A stretch of 45,293 nt of DNA from NCBI GenBank assembly GCA_947630605.1, contig CANRIO010000005.1, positions 1 through 45,293 of the forward strand. The letters run 5' to 3'. A program made the position numbers and the translations under genes. Source of the DNA: an uncultured Clostridia bacterium (GTDB lineage: Bacteria; Bacillota; Clostridia; Christensenellales; Borkfalkiaceae). The notes under the pieces are model-generated. The model had not been told where the DNA came from. It saw only the letters and a list, made by a program, of their open reading frames with translations, and did no database searches. The stretch's first letter is position 1. Every line of letters starts with the position of its first letter. Of this stretch, positions 19,601 through 25,012 are shown one piece after another.

Positions 19601-21531
19601 TGAAGGACGGGACCGTCGCTGCAACGACCACTTGGACTTCGATCGTTTCCTTCCACACCTACGATGTTCGCGTCCTTGACGAAAACGGGAATGAGCTGAA
19701 AAAAGAAGCCGTTCGCCTCGATTACGATCGCGACGAATACGATAACGCCGTCTATACGCGGGATGTCCTCGAAGGTAGCACATTGCATAGCTTCAGCGGC
19801 GTAGAAATTCCCAAGAAAGAGGGCTACACGGGATATTGGACGATCAATGGCGTGGAGATCACGGGCAACGAGAAGATCACGGGCGCGACCGAAATCAGAG
19901 CCGCATACAAGCCCAATCTCTACCCCGTGGAGTTCAACGACCTCGACGACTGCGATGATGCGGCAAAGAGCTATCTGCAAAGCACGAAAGAACTTGCTTA
20001 TGGCACGCAGATCTTCTTTGTCGCCGACGGCGCGACCATTGCAAATTATACGGTAGGGCTCGAAAACAACATCTTCGCTGTACCCGCAATGGTCTATTCG
20101 GGCGCGCATGCCGAAGGTTACACGGGCAAGTGGCACCTCACCGAGAACGCAGCAGGCAAGGTAACCTTCACAGCAGTCTACGAAGCCATTTTGCAGGAGG
20201 TTGTCTTTACCGTCGTAGAGAAGCCGAACGATGGGCGCGCCTGGCAGCAGTCCGAAGGGAAATTCACGTTGGATTGCGAACTTCCCTACGATACCGTCAT
20301 CAGGTTTACGGAAAACGGTGCGGAGACCGCGGCCCACACGGTGAAGCTTACAGGCTCCAACACCTTCGCCCTTCCCGAAAGAGAGGGCTACACGGCAAGC
20401 TATTCCGTTACAAAGAGCGGCAACGTCATCACGGTTGAGGTGACCTACGTCGAGAAGACCTTCAACTACACGATAAAATTCCACTATAACGACGGAACGG
20501 AGACCGTGGACGAAGTGCCCTACACCGCGCACTTTACCAACACGACATACGAAGTGACTTCGCTTGAGCATAACGTTTCTCGTGATTACTATGACTTTGT
20601 GGGTTGGTATTTCGACGACGCGTGCGAGAAGCTCTTCGATAAATGGCCGGCGGAACCGAATAAAACGCTCGATGTATATGCGGGTTGGAAGGTAATCGAG
20701 TATACGATCGTCTACGAGTCGCAAGGACTTGATGGAGCGGAATTTACCAATCCCAACGACAAAGTTTGGAAAGATGGCGTAGAGATAACATTGAAGGAAG
20801 CCAGCTATAGCGGTTATGCCTTCGACGGTTGGTTTACTACGGACGGAACAGAAGTCACGAAGATCGACAAGGATAACGCAAAGCAATACATCGACGAAGC
20901 GACCAGCACCATCACACTCTACGCGAAATTCCACAAAGACACCGTGTATAACTTCAACTATAATGTCTCCGAGAAGTACGGCGATCTTACTTGCACAGAA
21001 ACGGCAAGTGCAAGGGTCGGCGAAACCATCACCCTTCCCGCCTATGACACAAACGGCGTGAATAAGCACGATTACGACGTGAAAAAGCAGTGGTACTTTG
21101 CGGGTTGGAAACTGCCGAACGATGAATCGCTCTATGAACTCGGCGCAGTAGTTACGATTACAGCCGACCACGTTTTGGACAGTTCTGACGATGCGGTAAC
21201 GATTACCGCTGTTTGGAAGGAGAAAGTCGTATTGACGGTGACATTAACCAAAGAAAATGGAAGGATTATGTCTGCTGATACTCCGAGTTATACTTTGGAT
21301 TATCAAACGAGCAAAGATGGCGCACTTGATGGAAAGGATTCTCAACAACAGGCATCAAACGGTACCAATAGTTGGTCATATTACATAAAGCCGGATGAGC
21401 AGATGTTTAAGATTTCTTTTGCGGGAACTAATAAACACGAAGTAAGCGAAAGAACTGCTAGCACTAATCTTACTTATATACTAAGATGCTATTACGAATG
21501 GCGGAAGCAGGAAGAATTCACACAGCCATAA
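4678..21531 (+). CDS. Giant tandem-repeat surface protein (5617 residues) with LolA/LppX-like modules and InlB-type repeats
   Basis: Not a named protein. Residues 23-45 form one hydrophobic segment after a basic start, so it is a signal peptide or a signal anchor. From about residue 560 to 3600 at least 14 related modules follow, marked by a V-x-G-T-x-L-L-x-x-L-G-x-x-F-D-L-G-D block. The T position of that block falls at residues 702, 884, 1066, 1273, 1464, 1679, 1875, 2074, 2284, 2490, 2701, 2922, 3129 and 3358. Each module runs helix (DIVPYA), beta meander, DGxxYLxLDGxxxKA, helices, beta hairpin, helix, strands. This order resembles LppX/LprG lipoproteins of the LolA fold (my inference). 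Residues 3675-4275 are beta-rich and not repeated. About 4445-5518 holds roughly eleven Listeria-Bacteroides repeats (GYTFAGW-like). No LPXTG motif or C-terminal membrane segment is visible. The start is fixed by a strong GAAGGAGG. It is probably an extracellular adhesin or binding fibre. Confidence 0.85.
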   Translation: MRYRSKPVKHSGIRSNQMSGGMKAVAVLSALVAVGAGAGSLIVAFTKEAKRNSVDLSYGSVITPVEQGEVYTSSGGYDPVDIFARLNWTFAQQTEWYGEYSGYVNTVVTQDVHTYKYYKDGMLISADITESSLVNAAREFCYVKDNDRVLWREAAGGSSTYDKLDTPWQSGDPHRNMTISGENGFKAINGLPAYELSPYVIEPNTVLSSTVREATDEEYDLYYPGDEAAQAAMRRARQNGGTLYRADFVMNPEIWKDKDANGNEIVKGATAYYINQMIFTGGLPEAPEFTSLNITYYFDENWVTYATVVEENYSAAYGPIKAPCKGGGTTTYSYKPYNEADNPYPDAYEEYFQYYMDAAPDTDFERPITALDALAGAFGPLLAEPTTLKLDLSIGGKQTAGSVFVDLSKTDLSAFDVGAIEARVGLGALNLWVEGGKAYINYGGAKLSLTLSELLSLLTPAQPAAETEGEEGGGLNTDDLLGALANGEFKVEEGKAELHSKLPLLGYEIPIDFYFNVDAEKKVTLDRAAVSLDLDGLALGADISFGGEAIPALKEGEKADYIELVPHIQSLIDLFTSPALHADLGYEGHGVQVEGGIDIAVSPFALKGDIAVKIPAYNAEKKISLVYQEGAVYLDLDGIRLRASIADAGSLISKYLDFSSLTEGGLSLDIGGVVEKLLSSEFAQNIIASKEESKLHLLLRGTNILQALGIDFALGDVSLEIAPESLSLGALGISATLTKGEAFTFTPEGYTDIVPYAARIAKLVSGGYLAAEVSYTGETLSVTGGLTLDVKKLAAKGTFTLSYMGTPKTLEVLYADGELYLTVDGLRIKANVKEAIDLVKEFVKIPSGDSDALKIVADLFALDFSKLIKLSEEEDTLTLTVAGTDLLHALGLSFDLGDIALSIEEKDITLTAEGISAKLKAGESFEYSVDGYSEIVPYAKTILDIYQSGFIALNVNVPIGSLCLAGRVDIDLGSFNVAATLSLISGSKQKDVEIFYEGGEIFLAVDNIRLKVNVEEGAELLGGLLDLGSTGEEIDAIKALLGANFSELIPELWESDGALHITVASGKLLSLFGVSFDLGDLRLAVDGEGAVAKLGKIVLTAAAGAPFEGPSGQFLDITDYLGAVATFANAKSLTVDVSYDGGEKFSLKGAIDILLDGTAAQGNLTLTANNKEGGKAEHAISLLWTKEENIIYLAVDGIKLRANVEEAVGLVKSLIQKVKPATARGRASDGETQEEEALTVLEKLLSFDLGEFFALAEERDETSGTLTLTVKGTELLSVLGLSLNLGDVDLSLDTDGHISLHAMDEKLVLSVHGGEGFEKQSTDGYVDIVAYGQYLLDLFDNNTYKVTATYQGKTLKVRADVSFDTEKKLAVGSLILIYKEAAKEISFAYEEGWFYLALGDSYRLKAKTAGALALIAGYLGLSEDGVTWEEGLDKALTTTLDGLLTLHETGEGDARILTVLLDGSALLKALGIDFDLGEVDLQVAKNYLYASVKGVGVEVIGNGVTLPDIQDRDSYTDLSGYLDSVVNVFKQDYITLDLAYGESADAFQVTGTLSIDVQNKQARADITVKKDGTEISLGIVYDKDGYIYLNLDGAKIKASAQQIIDRIKGLFSKNDNSEQDSGEPLGRRLSARTPLKAALTEDQKSKLLGILETILSLNLDDYFTLSEKDNALSIVLDGTGLLAKLLKKDEKDISLGDITVEVKGGALTLTVLGATITATGSNEGFTALTDEEKAGYADIIKYVGYITELFKSDILKLHIENLSVQVGDTVISAEGDIDIKTDGSLAGGTLTLKVGGKSLTLTLYYENAEKRTFYLELGDVKLKASIEDIKTLIDKLKNKEPAAAHALRLAAIFAENDLFGANVEDGVFSLALNGKKLVKLLGLDIALNNIALTVKEGSLGVSASSDKFGLDATLSKANSIEFDTPENKASYVDLVKYVDYAVDLFRKDAFEIGLSFTKGEFTITGSSSFAPKSKVASGEFTITYGTTSKHAEFAYQDGTAYIALDGSNGVMKFKAKSAASVALLAAYFGFSGTDKTLTNTFTDAFQGVFTSFDSLFALSENAEKDVLTLLVNGTELLKKLKISLGSFELGDIGVKLGKDNLVLSVLGLQVTLRGTDTAPVLPTEEELAGYIDLSDYADTLAALASSEYLGISISYTSKDTVPLSVRGDVYIAVKEKNIRANVTIEKDKSSIVLGVVYTGGKLYIDLDGAKIALDAKEAVSYLEKLIKGTKGRARSVRNAPTAILNEEQTNKLLSVLKDLFTLELDNFFTVEEGEGGISILLNGTGLLQKLLKKEIALGDVKLTVGKSVFGADGTVEKCGDATLEALGATIVLGRSTQFTVFSEDDSADEYADILEYIGYITELFKSDILKLHIQNLSMKVGETEITASGDIDIKTDGSLAGGTLNLKVGGKSLTLTLYYEKTDGTFYLELGGVKLKASIEDIRDLIDKLKNKEPAAAHALRLAATIVDNNLFGVGVDVENNILDLVINGGKLTKLLGLDIALDNIALKVAQGSLGVSASSDKFGLDATLSEGADDSFKDIADENKKDYVDLVKYVDYAVDLFRHKAYDLTISYAKNDLTIEGTVSFDTESKTAKAALNLGYKSAKKHLDLIYKDGYLYLTLAKGNKEEFKFKANTASAVALILGYLGVSGTDILPDMKMPDDVFGELFADFDEFISLSESEEINEENNEVNYVLTLLVNGTELLEKLKISLGNFDLGNIGVQLKKDSLALTVLGANLTLTGIEKVTLGEFKEADYVDLSAYVDSVVNIFKQKVITLAVDYDDNGVAVEGSIRIDVQNKQARADITVKKDGTEISLGIVYDSKGVIYLNLDGAKIKAKAQDILDLVEGLFSKKDSSEQDSGDPLGRRLSRTPLKAALTEDQKSKLLGILETILSLNLDDYFELAEERGENGETDSLTLTVKGTELLAKLLGKDIKLGNVDLKVENGGALTLTVLGATITATGSEEGFVLFDEGDGAANYTDVLQYIQWAADIFAQEAKKVELTITSGDLSVGLTLNVIKGNAFMQGEITLTYKENNKDFNFVYEKNGGESGTEGWIYLDLDGVRIKAKTDDIVALLKSLFKNATGEEADSSRTRALGYAAAAILNADEMAFGAFSLTEKDSVLTLTLSGEKLMSLLGEKVQSLLGDKFSLESVGLSISEKAFTVEADAAISGSSVDLTLDISKGEKTSLTEEEKKELASYIDVFKYGKMVKDLFTESKTLQAEISAELFGQDVDLTLKFNKDFTMAKGTLKVGSIIDLGLIYVLKESKTEGEKDVVLYIKVGENVKLMANVSEVIRIIRSAKGDGETKGRARSAAPIALTTKQEEMLGKFLGLKLSDIIALTEKIATEGDSLEIAIKSKDLLGLLGIDFDLGTVNVNISEGELMIALPDKAGLTIDLYDTSRTFMIEESELDEYRDITPIVSRVVELIEAQAIEFSGDLVIGDLTLTIERGVFSWKDGENKKFYLKASLGDIHLELLIVGENATLKVGSFGVKFAFSDIGDLIEAVKGLIAKVKATIADIKENITGTFNRDDLVGSLQGIADVLTNIVDFLGGSKDAAAAAVTAKEVLDMGGMRLSPSALTPEGNKKVKLFGFSLGKLTIELFDETDFDERGLLGLGLTIGDTTAPTLSATVNTAIFTGEFPEIAGAEDFYDLREFIEMLGYAGDAVALVSERNLTAKIGGNVMSTNTAMYTTAGNEGLVYDITGNMDYASGDSFPIHLDMDGNNLWVNTDFFLHFNLYIKAGTQQTMVNGSPVDTTPKNLYIDIFITDCDLAGEQNGELDFFVSISQIGEGNEGYNPLKLYAPAKEILTILSGVASILGMDAVTYVNQYLIQPLLDEDMVARLKGLGVSLVPTILDMLLKDTDETEGSATIANNVPIPEDAFGVQFGNVKLHFKSEKDGDNSYLALLGITTEEEEKSGDATYTKTTDLAFAFERKVEYTPEQKKPTVLTGFFDIEGVDELVLALARTATHKATAQEVEQGIAKTGEYVRNDLFFVDGLLHLDLSIIGINIETININVLGLTVNFDANNQISLNAKLSYDGVYNALAGLAGDSTIINGDTVLDLTIANGMLYMRREQTSDFGGRNHDWRPLGNESIVIYRAMPLANFAKDTTTMMDNICFMFNLSKDLISTIMGSIGGGTGGGTAAAPSDIGGLFYKYINSCTYEDQGDTNGLVNLLYTLVLNGAGLTNSDSFGNITVKLGVEKGVLRSIEIPKFSIASVVNINANLRLRNPEYVWDDGYSDLTQDIAEQLKRGMDAKLQKVDWNATTYLEGQFTTVTYKLQDQVLGTQDVVFEPNTKELYATLSYPDIESFLNKNPSFRQDGYTYEWVKPNPNDFKAGMTISAKAQANKYDLVFIIEEDDVERYQVTVAELEAAGYSWDDEYNAYVHIYHWTYDPENYIDLPYITTKVGKIIGFRCPNDNLHNEDHRGLDFYDRPTVEYRAEWEYIDYTVTFDFGNGTSEGRTGHYEDPLNYPDAPTRTGYTFAGWDVTVSSFTGNMTIHAKYTPNTYQITLVSEYAIDGFTPRADGKYEKTIDYVYNTQTDLPVNIRADGFILNGWSLTAEDTGTHFTQLPAIAENREIYAVWDIIGFDIRFVVKAADSTTGVEQEIAVKNFKYDDVLANLPEVPQKDGYTGAWDIPADYTVSGEDTIYAVYTGIHYYITEYSLYAIAGYTEVKGEFDSEGVQGSSYWKKTYEYVYGSTPHPLTLGVSENVYGYDFKGYYTERFGQGTKIDDNLIDDDMIRDIFHFNVGDGSTLEEQNVLYVYWEDNSVEVHLYSDVDFADKTGHDVDGYYKSLMKMEGDYDISGETITPNEKEIQQIGWWYNDPEKGWRKVTDVGVFRNHDNKKQATVKLFALWVTDIKVSITTLVDKNSTYDIGGNAQGGEVYPGGKSAEIYEKTGMTNPMTGIFKICGRTAEFLGMGGNWTEDTLQSGAVFNIDRGEGGSFLKTGMMSFNAVTWQDSSMHGGVIITVKFTMKDGTVAATTTWTSIVSFHTYDVRVLDENGNELKKEAVRLDYDRDEYDNAVYTRDVLEGSTLHSFSGVEIPKKEGYTGYWTINGVEITGNEKITGATEIRAAYKPNLYPVEFNDLDDCDDAAKSYLQSTKELAYGTQIFFVADGATIANYTVGLENNIFAVPAMVYSGAHAEGYTGKWHLTENAAGKVTFTAVYEAILQEVVFTVVEKPNDGRAWQQSEGKFTLDCELPYDTVIRFTENGAETAAHTVKLTGSNTFALPEREGYTASYSVTKSGNVITVEVTYVEKTFNYTIKFHYNDGTETVDEVPYTAHFTNTTYEVTSLEHNVSRDYYDFVGWYFDDACEKLFDKWPAEPNKTLDVYAGWKVIEYTIVYESQGLDGAEFTNPNDKVWKDGVEITLKEASYSGYAFDGWFTTDGTEVTKIDKDNAKQYIDEATSTITLYAKFHKDTVYNFNYNVSEKYGDLTCTETASARVGETITLPAYDTNGVNKHDYDVKKQWYFAGWKLPNDESLYELGAVVTITADHVLDSSDDAVTITAVWKEKVVLTVTLTKENGRIMSADTPSYTLDYQTSKDGALDGKDSQQQASNGTNSWSYYIKPDEQMFKISFAGTNKHEVSERTASTNLTYILRCYYEWRKQEEFTQP
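6352..15530 (+). repeat. Tandem array of about 14-15 divergent 550-690-base modules inside the giant gene
   Basis: The coding repeats have a period of 182, 182, 207, 191, 215, 196, 199, 210, 206, 211, 221, 207 and 229 codons between equivalent residues. Early modules are regular at 182 codons; later ones carry longer linkers. Variable basic linkers such as ARGRAS, GRRLSAR, GRARS, GRRLSR and SRTR separate the second helix from the following strands in six of them. The first (before residue 560) and last (residues 3550-3620) copies are degenerate. Confidence 0.8.
9340..13380 (+). repeat. Higher-order three-module repeat (about 1.84 kb unit) inside the giant gene
   Basis: Modules 6-7-8 match modules 9-10-11 much better than they match their neighbours. 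Stretches around 9910-10420 recur at about 11753-12265, an offset near 1844 bases. Module 12 returns to the module-6 type: 9340-9423 is identical to the copy about 3714 bases downstream (near 13054-13137), and about 75 bases at 9592-9666 recur at 13303-13377. This points to duplication of a three-module block followed by recombination. Confidence 0.8.
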
Positions 21532-21592
21532 ATAGTTGGCGACTTATAAAACAAAAGCACAGGGCGAAAAGCCCCGCGCAGAGAAAAAACCT

Positions 21593-21634
21593 CCAAAGGA
21601 AGGGGAGAGGCATTTGCCTCTCCCCTTCCTTTGG
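21593..21634. terminator. 20-bp perfect hairpin between the giant gene and the tRNA region
   Basis: The arms 21593-21612 and 21615-21634 pair perfectly with a TT loop. On the minus strand the stem is followed by AGG and then six T, so it can end leftward transcription that passes the tRNA terminator. On the plus strand it lies 60 bases past the giant gene's stop codon and has no T-run, but its stability suggests it also ends that transcript. Confidence 0.7.
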
Positions 21635-21639
21635 GCCCT

Positions 21640-22016
21640 TCATTCTCAATTCATTCTCTCACATGCCCCCTCCGTGGGAGGGGGGGTAGGGGGGTGGGGC
21701 GCATTCTTTAATCGTCATGTTGAGCGAAGTCGAAACATCACCTATATTTACCTGCCCCTGATTACGGGGGCGGGTGTCGAACGTAGTGAGACAGGTGGGG
21801 GTCAGCTCCTCCTTGGGGAGGAGCTGTCACGCGTAAGCGTGACAGAGGTGGGGTTGCCTTTGACCGCCGACCTCGTCTCGTCGCATGTTTCCGCGTCATC
21901 CTGAGGCGACGCGGCTATACGCAGTCCATAAGGGTCGTCTTCGAAGGATCCCCCCAATGAAAACACGGACTGCGTATCAGGGGATTCTTCGATCGCTTCG
22001 CTCCTCAGAATGACGC
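21640..22016. repeat. Intergenic island of dispersed repeats (island 2), with an inverted pair
   Basis: No gene is visible. It contains a GGAGGGGGGGTAGGGGGG G-rich element (about 21668-21700) and a two-hairpin unit (CAGCTCCTCC/GGAGGAGCTG then GTCACGC/GCGTGAC, about 21805-21855). It also has two GCGTCAT(C/T)CTGAGG units in opposite orientation, opening at about 21893 and closing at 22016. Both carry ATACGCAGTCC inside, so the outer 120 bases look like a small inverted-repeat element. No transposase is present. The same families occur at 1732-2072 and 34243-34620. Confidence 0.7.
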
Positions 22017-22020
22017 CATG

Positions 22021-22050
22021 AAGAAAGGGAGGTCATCGACCTCCCTTCTT
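22021..22050 (-). terminator. Terminator of the tRNA-Thr gene
   Basis: On the minus strand, directly after the encoded CCA, GGGAGGTC and GACCTCCC (22038-22045 and 22027-22034 in plus coordinates) form a stem with a 3-base loop. It is followed by TTTCTTC. Confidence 0.75.
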
Positions 22051-22126
<76 letters not shown>

Positions 22127-22154
22127 AAAATTATAACCGACCAACTTCTTAAAC

Positions 22155-22202
22155 AGTATAGTAAAATCCGCGGATTTCGTCAAGCGATAATGCGCGGATT
22201 TT
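22155..22202 (-). promoter_or_regulatory. tRNA-Thr promoter with a 14-bp palindrome in its spacer
   Basis: On the minus strand TTGACG (22178-22183) and TATACT (22155-22160) are 17 bases apart. The spacer holds the perfect palindrome AAATCCGCGGATTT (22164-22177), abutting the -35. A second, imperfect copy (AAATCCGCGCATTA) lies just upstream of the -35, around 22189-22202. Two similar sites on and above a promoter look like operators, but no regulator is known for this sequence. Confidence 0.6.
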
Positions 22203-22226
22203 GTAAATTTCGAAAAAGAATTTTCC

Positions 22227-22988
22227 TTAAGGTTCCATGGCGATCTCTCGGAGAAGGTCGTTCATGCCATACAGCCCCGCCTCTCTTTGCATGAGCCACT
22301 CTGCCGCGCGAACGGCCCCGATGGCGAACACCCTTCTGCTCCTTGCGGAGTGGGAGAGAGTGACGATCTCATCCTCGCCGTAGAAGCCGACTTCATGCTC
22401 CCCGACGACGTTCCCGCCCCGTACAGAATGGATGCCGATTTCGCCTTTTCGGCGAGCTCCGACCATACCATGTCGGCCATAGACCCGTTCGAAATCGCTC
22501 CCGCGCGCCTCTTCGGCGGCCCTTGCGAGCATGAGCGCTGTGCCCGAGGGGGCGTCCTTTTTTTGGCCGTGATGCCGCTCGACGATCTCGATGTCAAAGT
22601 CCTCGCCGAGCACTGCCGCAGCCCTCTTCACGAGGAGTTCCAAAAGGTTGACGCCGATAGAGAGATTTCCCGTCTTGAAGATTGGGATGCGCCCAGAGAA
22701 TATTTTTATAAGTTCTTCGTCCGCTTCCGAATACCCCGTCGCGGCGAGCACAATGGGAAGGCGTTGCTCTTTTGCAAACATGAGCCGTTCCTCAAGCCCC
22801 GCCGCCGAGGAGAAATCCACGATGACGTCCGCCTCCTCCTTCACCTCCCGAAAGGTGGAAAAGAGGGGATATGGCAGCTGTTTTTTCACAAGGTCGACGC
22901 CGCAGACGATCTCAACGCCCCGCTCTGCGCAGAGCTTTGTCACCTCGCTACCCATTCGCCCGCACGCGCCGCACAGGATGAGTTTCAT
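22227..22988 (-). CDS. dapB: 4-hydroxy-tetrahydrodipicolinate reductase
   Basis: Reduces 4-hydroxy-tetrahydrodipicolinate to tetrahydrodipicolinate with NAD(P)H, in the cytosolic diaminopimelate/lysine pathway. The 253-residue product has the Rossmann GACGRMG (residues 7-13), the catalytic ERHHGQKKDAPSGTA block (His139/His140, Lys143/144) and a normal family length. The ATG at 22988 overlaps the dapA stop codon as ATGA, which indicates translational coupling. The frame is open far upstream (to 23543), but that extension lies inside dapA. It is the last gene of the riboswitch-controlled asd-dapA-dapB operon; about 45 bases past its stop codon lies the promoter of the tRNA gene. Confidence 0.96.
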   Translation of the reverse strand: MKLILCGACGRMGSEVTKLCAERGVEIVCGVDLVKKQLPYPLFSTFREVKEEADVIVDFSSAAGLEERLMFAKEQRLPIVLAATGYSEADEELIKIFSGRIPIFKTGNLSIGVNLLELLVKRAAAVLGEDFDIEIVERHHGQKKDAPSGTALMLARAAEEARGSDFERVYGRHGMVGARRKGEIGIHSVRGGNVVGEHEVGFYGEDEIVTLSHSARSRRVFAIGAVRAAEWLMQREAGLYGMNDLLREIAMEP

Positions 22989-23875
22989 GCCTTCACCTCG
23001 AGTCCGAATTTTATCATTTCCGCTTTCAAAAGTTCGCGGTGTTCCTCCTCCAAAGGGGTAAGGGGGGCGCGCGGCACGCCCGCGTTGAAACCGAGGAGAT
23101 TCATCGCCTCCTTGACGGGAATGGGATTGACCTCCGAAAAGAGCGCCTTGGTGAGCGGGAACAGCCTGTCGGCAAGCCTGTTGGCGGTGTAGAGCTTGTG
23201 CTCGTCGACCGCCTTGACGAGTGCGCAGACCTCCCTCGGCACAACGTTGGAGAGGACGGAAAAGACCCCCGCCCCGCCCGCGCAGAGGATGGGGAAGTTG
23301 AGAAGATCTTCCCCCGAATAGACGTCGCATTTTCCGCGGACACGGCGCAGGATATCCAATGTTAAAGCCATGTCGCCGCTCGCCTCCTTGATGCCCGCAA
23401 AGTTGGGAAGAAGGGCGAGTTTTTCCGCTGTCTCGGGGAGCATCGTAACGCCCGTACGCGAGGGCACATGATAGGCGATGACGGGGATCCCGGCCGCCTC
23501 GCACACCCTTTCGTAGTGGGAAACAAGGCCCGCCTGCGTACACTTATTATAATAGGGGGTTATGACGAGCACGCCGTCCGCGCCTATCTCGGCCGCACGG
23601 CGGGAATTGAGCGCGGCTTGGGCCGTGGAATTGCTCCCCGTCCCCACGATGACCTTCGCCCTTCCCGCCACTTTTTTTATGGCAAAGGAGAGCGTATCTG
23701 AACGTTCTCTCTCGGACATGGTAGCGGGCTCGCCCGTCGTCCCGAGGAAACAGAGGGCCTTGACGCCGCTCTCGATCTGTCGGTCGATCATCTCGCCGAG
23801 GCACTCTTTGTTTATCCCGTAGCGGGTGAAGGGGGTCACCATTGCGGTGACGCATCCATGCAAAAATCCTGTCAT
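22985..23875 (-). CDS. dapA: 4-hydroxy-tetrahydrodipicolinate synthase
   Basis: Condenses pyruvate with aspartate semialdehyde, the first committed step toward diaminopimelate and lysine. The 296-residue protein is a TIM-barrel Schiff-base aldolase of normal length. It has the GTTGE motif at residues 45-49, a tyrosine in PVIAYHVPSRTG (about 135) and the Schiff-base lysine in GIKEASGD (Lys163). AGGAGA lies 7 bases before the ATG. It follows asd by 44 bases and overlaps dapB by four bases, so it should share the lysine riboswitch. Confidence 0.96.
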   Translation of the reverse strand: MTGFLHGCVTAMVTPFTRYGINKECLGEMIDRQIESGVKALCFLGTTGEPATMSERERSDTLSFAIKKVAGRAKVIVGTGSNSTAQAALNSRRAAEIGADGVLVITPYYNKCTQAGLVSHYERVCEAAGIPVIAYHVPSRTGVTMLPETAEKLALLPNFAGIKEASGDMALTLDILRRVRGKCDVYSGEDLLNFPILCAGGAGVFSVLSNVVPREVCALVKAVDEHKLYTANRLADRLFPLTKALFSEVNPIPVKEAMNLLGFNAGVPRAPLTPLEEEHRELLKAEMIKFGLEVKA

Positions 23876-23919
23876 ATCGTTCTCCTCATCTAATAGTATG
23901 CCGGCCGCCTCTCATTTGC

Positions 23920-25002
23920 TCAATCGAAGTAACCCTTTGCGGCGAGAAGTTCGGCAAGGAGAACTCCTCCGCCCGCCGCACCCCGCAGGGTGTTGTGCGA
24001 AAGTCCCACAAATTTCCAATCGAAGACGGCGTCCCTTCGAAGCCTTCCCGCCGTCACCGCCATGCCGCCCTCACGCATCCTGTCGAGCCTCGGCTGCGGC
24101 CGGTCCTCTTCCTCGAAATAGTGCAAAAATTCTTTGGGCGCAGAGGGGAGGGCGAGGTGCTGGGGTTCCCCTTGGAAATTTTTCCATGCGGACAGGATCT
24201 CCTCTCTTGTCGGCGCATTGCGGAAGGAGACAAACACCGCCGCCGTGTGGCCGTCCGAGACGGGCACACGCACGCATTGCGCCGTGATAAGCGGGCTCTT
24301 TGCCTCGACGATCGCCCCGCCTTCCACCTTGCCCCAGACCTTCAGGGGCTCCTTCTCGCTCTTTTCCTCTTCGCCGCCGATGTAGGGGATGAGGCTGTCC
24401 AAGATCTCGGGCATCGTCTCGAAGGTCCTGCCCGCCCCGGAGATCGCCTGATAGGTGCAGACGGCCACCTTCTCGAGCCCGAACTTCTGCAGGGGGTGCA
24501 GAAGGGGAACATAGGATTGTAGCGAGCAGTTGCTCTTGACGGCGATAAATCCCCGCTTGGTGCCAAGCCGCTTCCGCTGCGAGGGGATGACGGCGAGGTG
24601 CTCGGGGTTGATTTCGGGAATGATCATGGGCACGTCGGGCGTAAACCGGTGTGCGGAATTGTTGGAGACGACGGGGATCTCATGGCGGGCATACGCTTCT
24701 TCGAGTGCGGCCGTCGCGCTCTTGTCCATGTTGACGGCGCAGAAGACAAAGTCCACCCTTCCCTCGAGTGCGGCGATTTTTTCCCCATCCTCGAGGACCA
24801 TGTCCCGTGCATAGGCGGGAATGGGGGAAGTCTGTGCCCAGCGGCCCTCCATTGCGTCCGCATAGCGTTTTCCCGCATTCTTTTCGCTTGCGAGAAGGAC
24901 GACGGGCTCAAACCACGGATGCCCCTCCAAGAGGGTGACGAATTTTTGTCCGACGGTGCCCGTCGAGCCGACGATCCCGACGCGATATTTTTTAGTTTGC
25001 AT
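23920..25002 (-). CDS. asd: Aspartate-semialdehyde dehydrogenase, archaeal/fungal-type
   Basis: Converts aspartyl phosphate to aspartate semialdehyde with NADPH, feeding lysine/diaminopimelate, threonine and methionine. The 360-residue product has the nucleotide-binding GSTGTVGQ (residues 12-19), the catalytic cysteine in KSNCSLQ (Cys159), the AISGAGR loop and a histidine in VSDGHTAA. The length and the SNCS/LQ pattern fit the archaeal/fungal branch of the family. The frame is open to 25203. The ATG at 25002 is chosen because GGAGAA precedes it and because upstream lie the riboswitch and its terminator. First gene of asd-dapA-dapB. Confidence 0.94.
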   Translation of the reverse strand: MQTKKYRVGIVGSTGTVGQKFVTLLEGHPWFEPVVLLASEKNAGKRYADAMEGRWAQTSPIPAYARDMVLEDGEKIAALEGRVDFVFCAVNMDKSATAALEEAYARHEIPVVSNNSAHRFTPDVPMIIPEINPEHLAVIPSQRKRLGTKRGFIAVKSNCSLQSYVPLLHPLQKFGLEKVAVCTYQAISGAGRTFETMPEILDSLIPYIGGEEEKSEKEPLKVWGKVEGGAIVEAKSPLITAQCVRVPVSDGHTAAVFVSFRNAPTREEILSAWKNFQGEPQHLALPSAPKEFLHYFEEEDRPQPRLDRMREGGMAVTAGRLRRDAVFDWKFVGLSHNTLRGAAGGGVLLAELLAAKGYFD

Positions 25003-25012
25003 GGCGTTCTCC

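Noticed and set aside
21400-21531. LPXTG or other wall anchor at the end of the giant protein
   Set aside because: No LPXTG-like motif, hydrophobic segment or basic tail is present in the last 60 residues.
22127-22226. T-box or other leader RNA upstream of tRNA-Thr
   Set aside because: The stretch is explained by a promoter with a palindromic spacer, and the leader to the tRNA is only about 20 bases.
22989-23543. Long N-terminal extension of dapB
   Set aside because: It is an out-of-frame reading of dapA. The ATGA overlap and the family N-terminus place the start at 22988.
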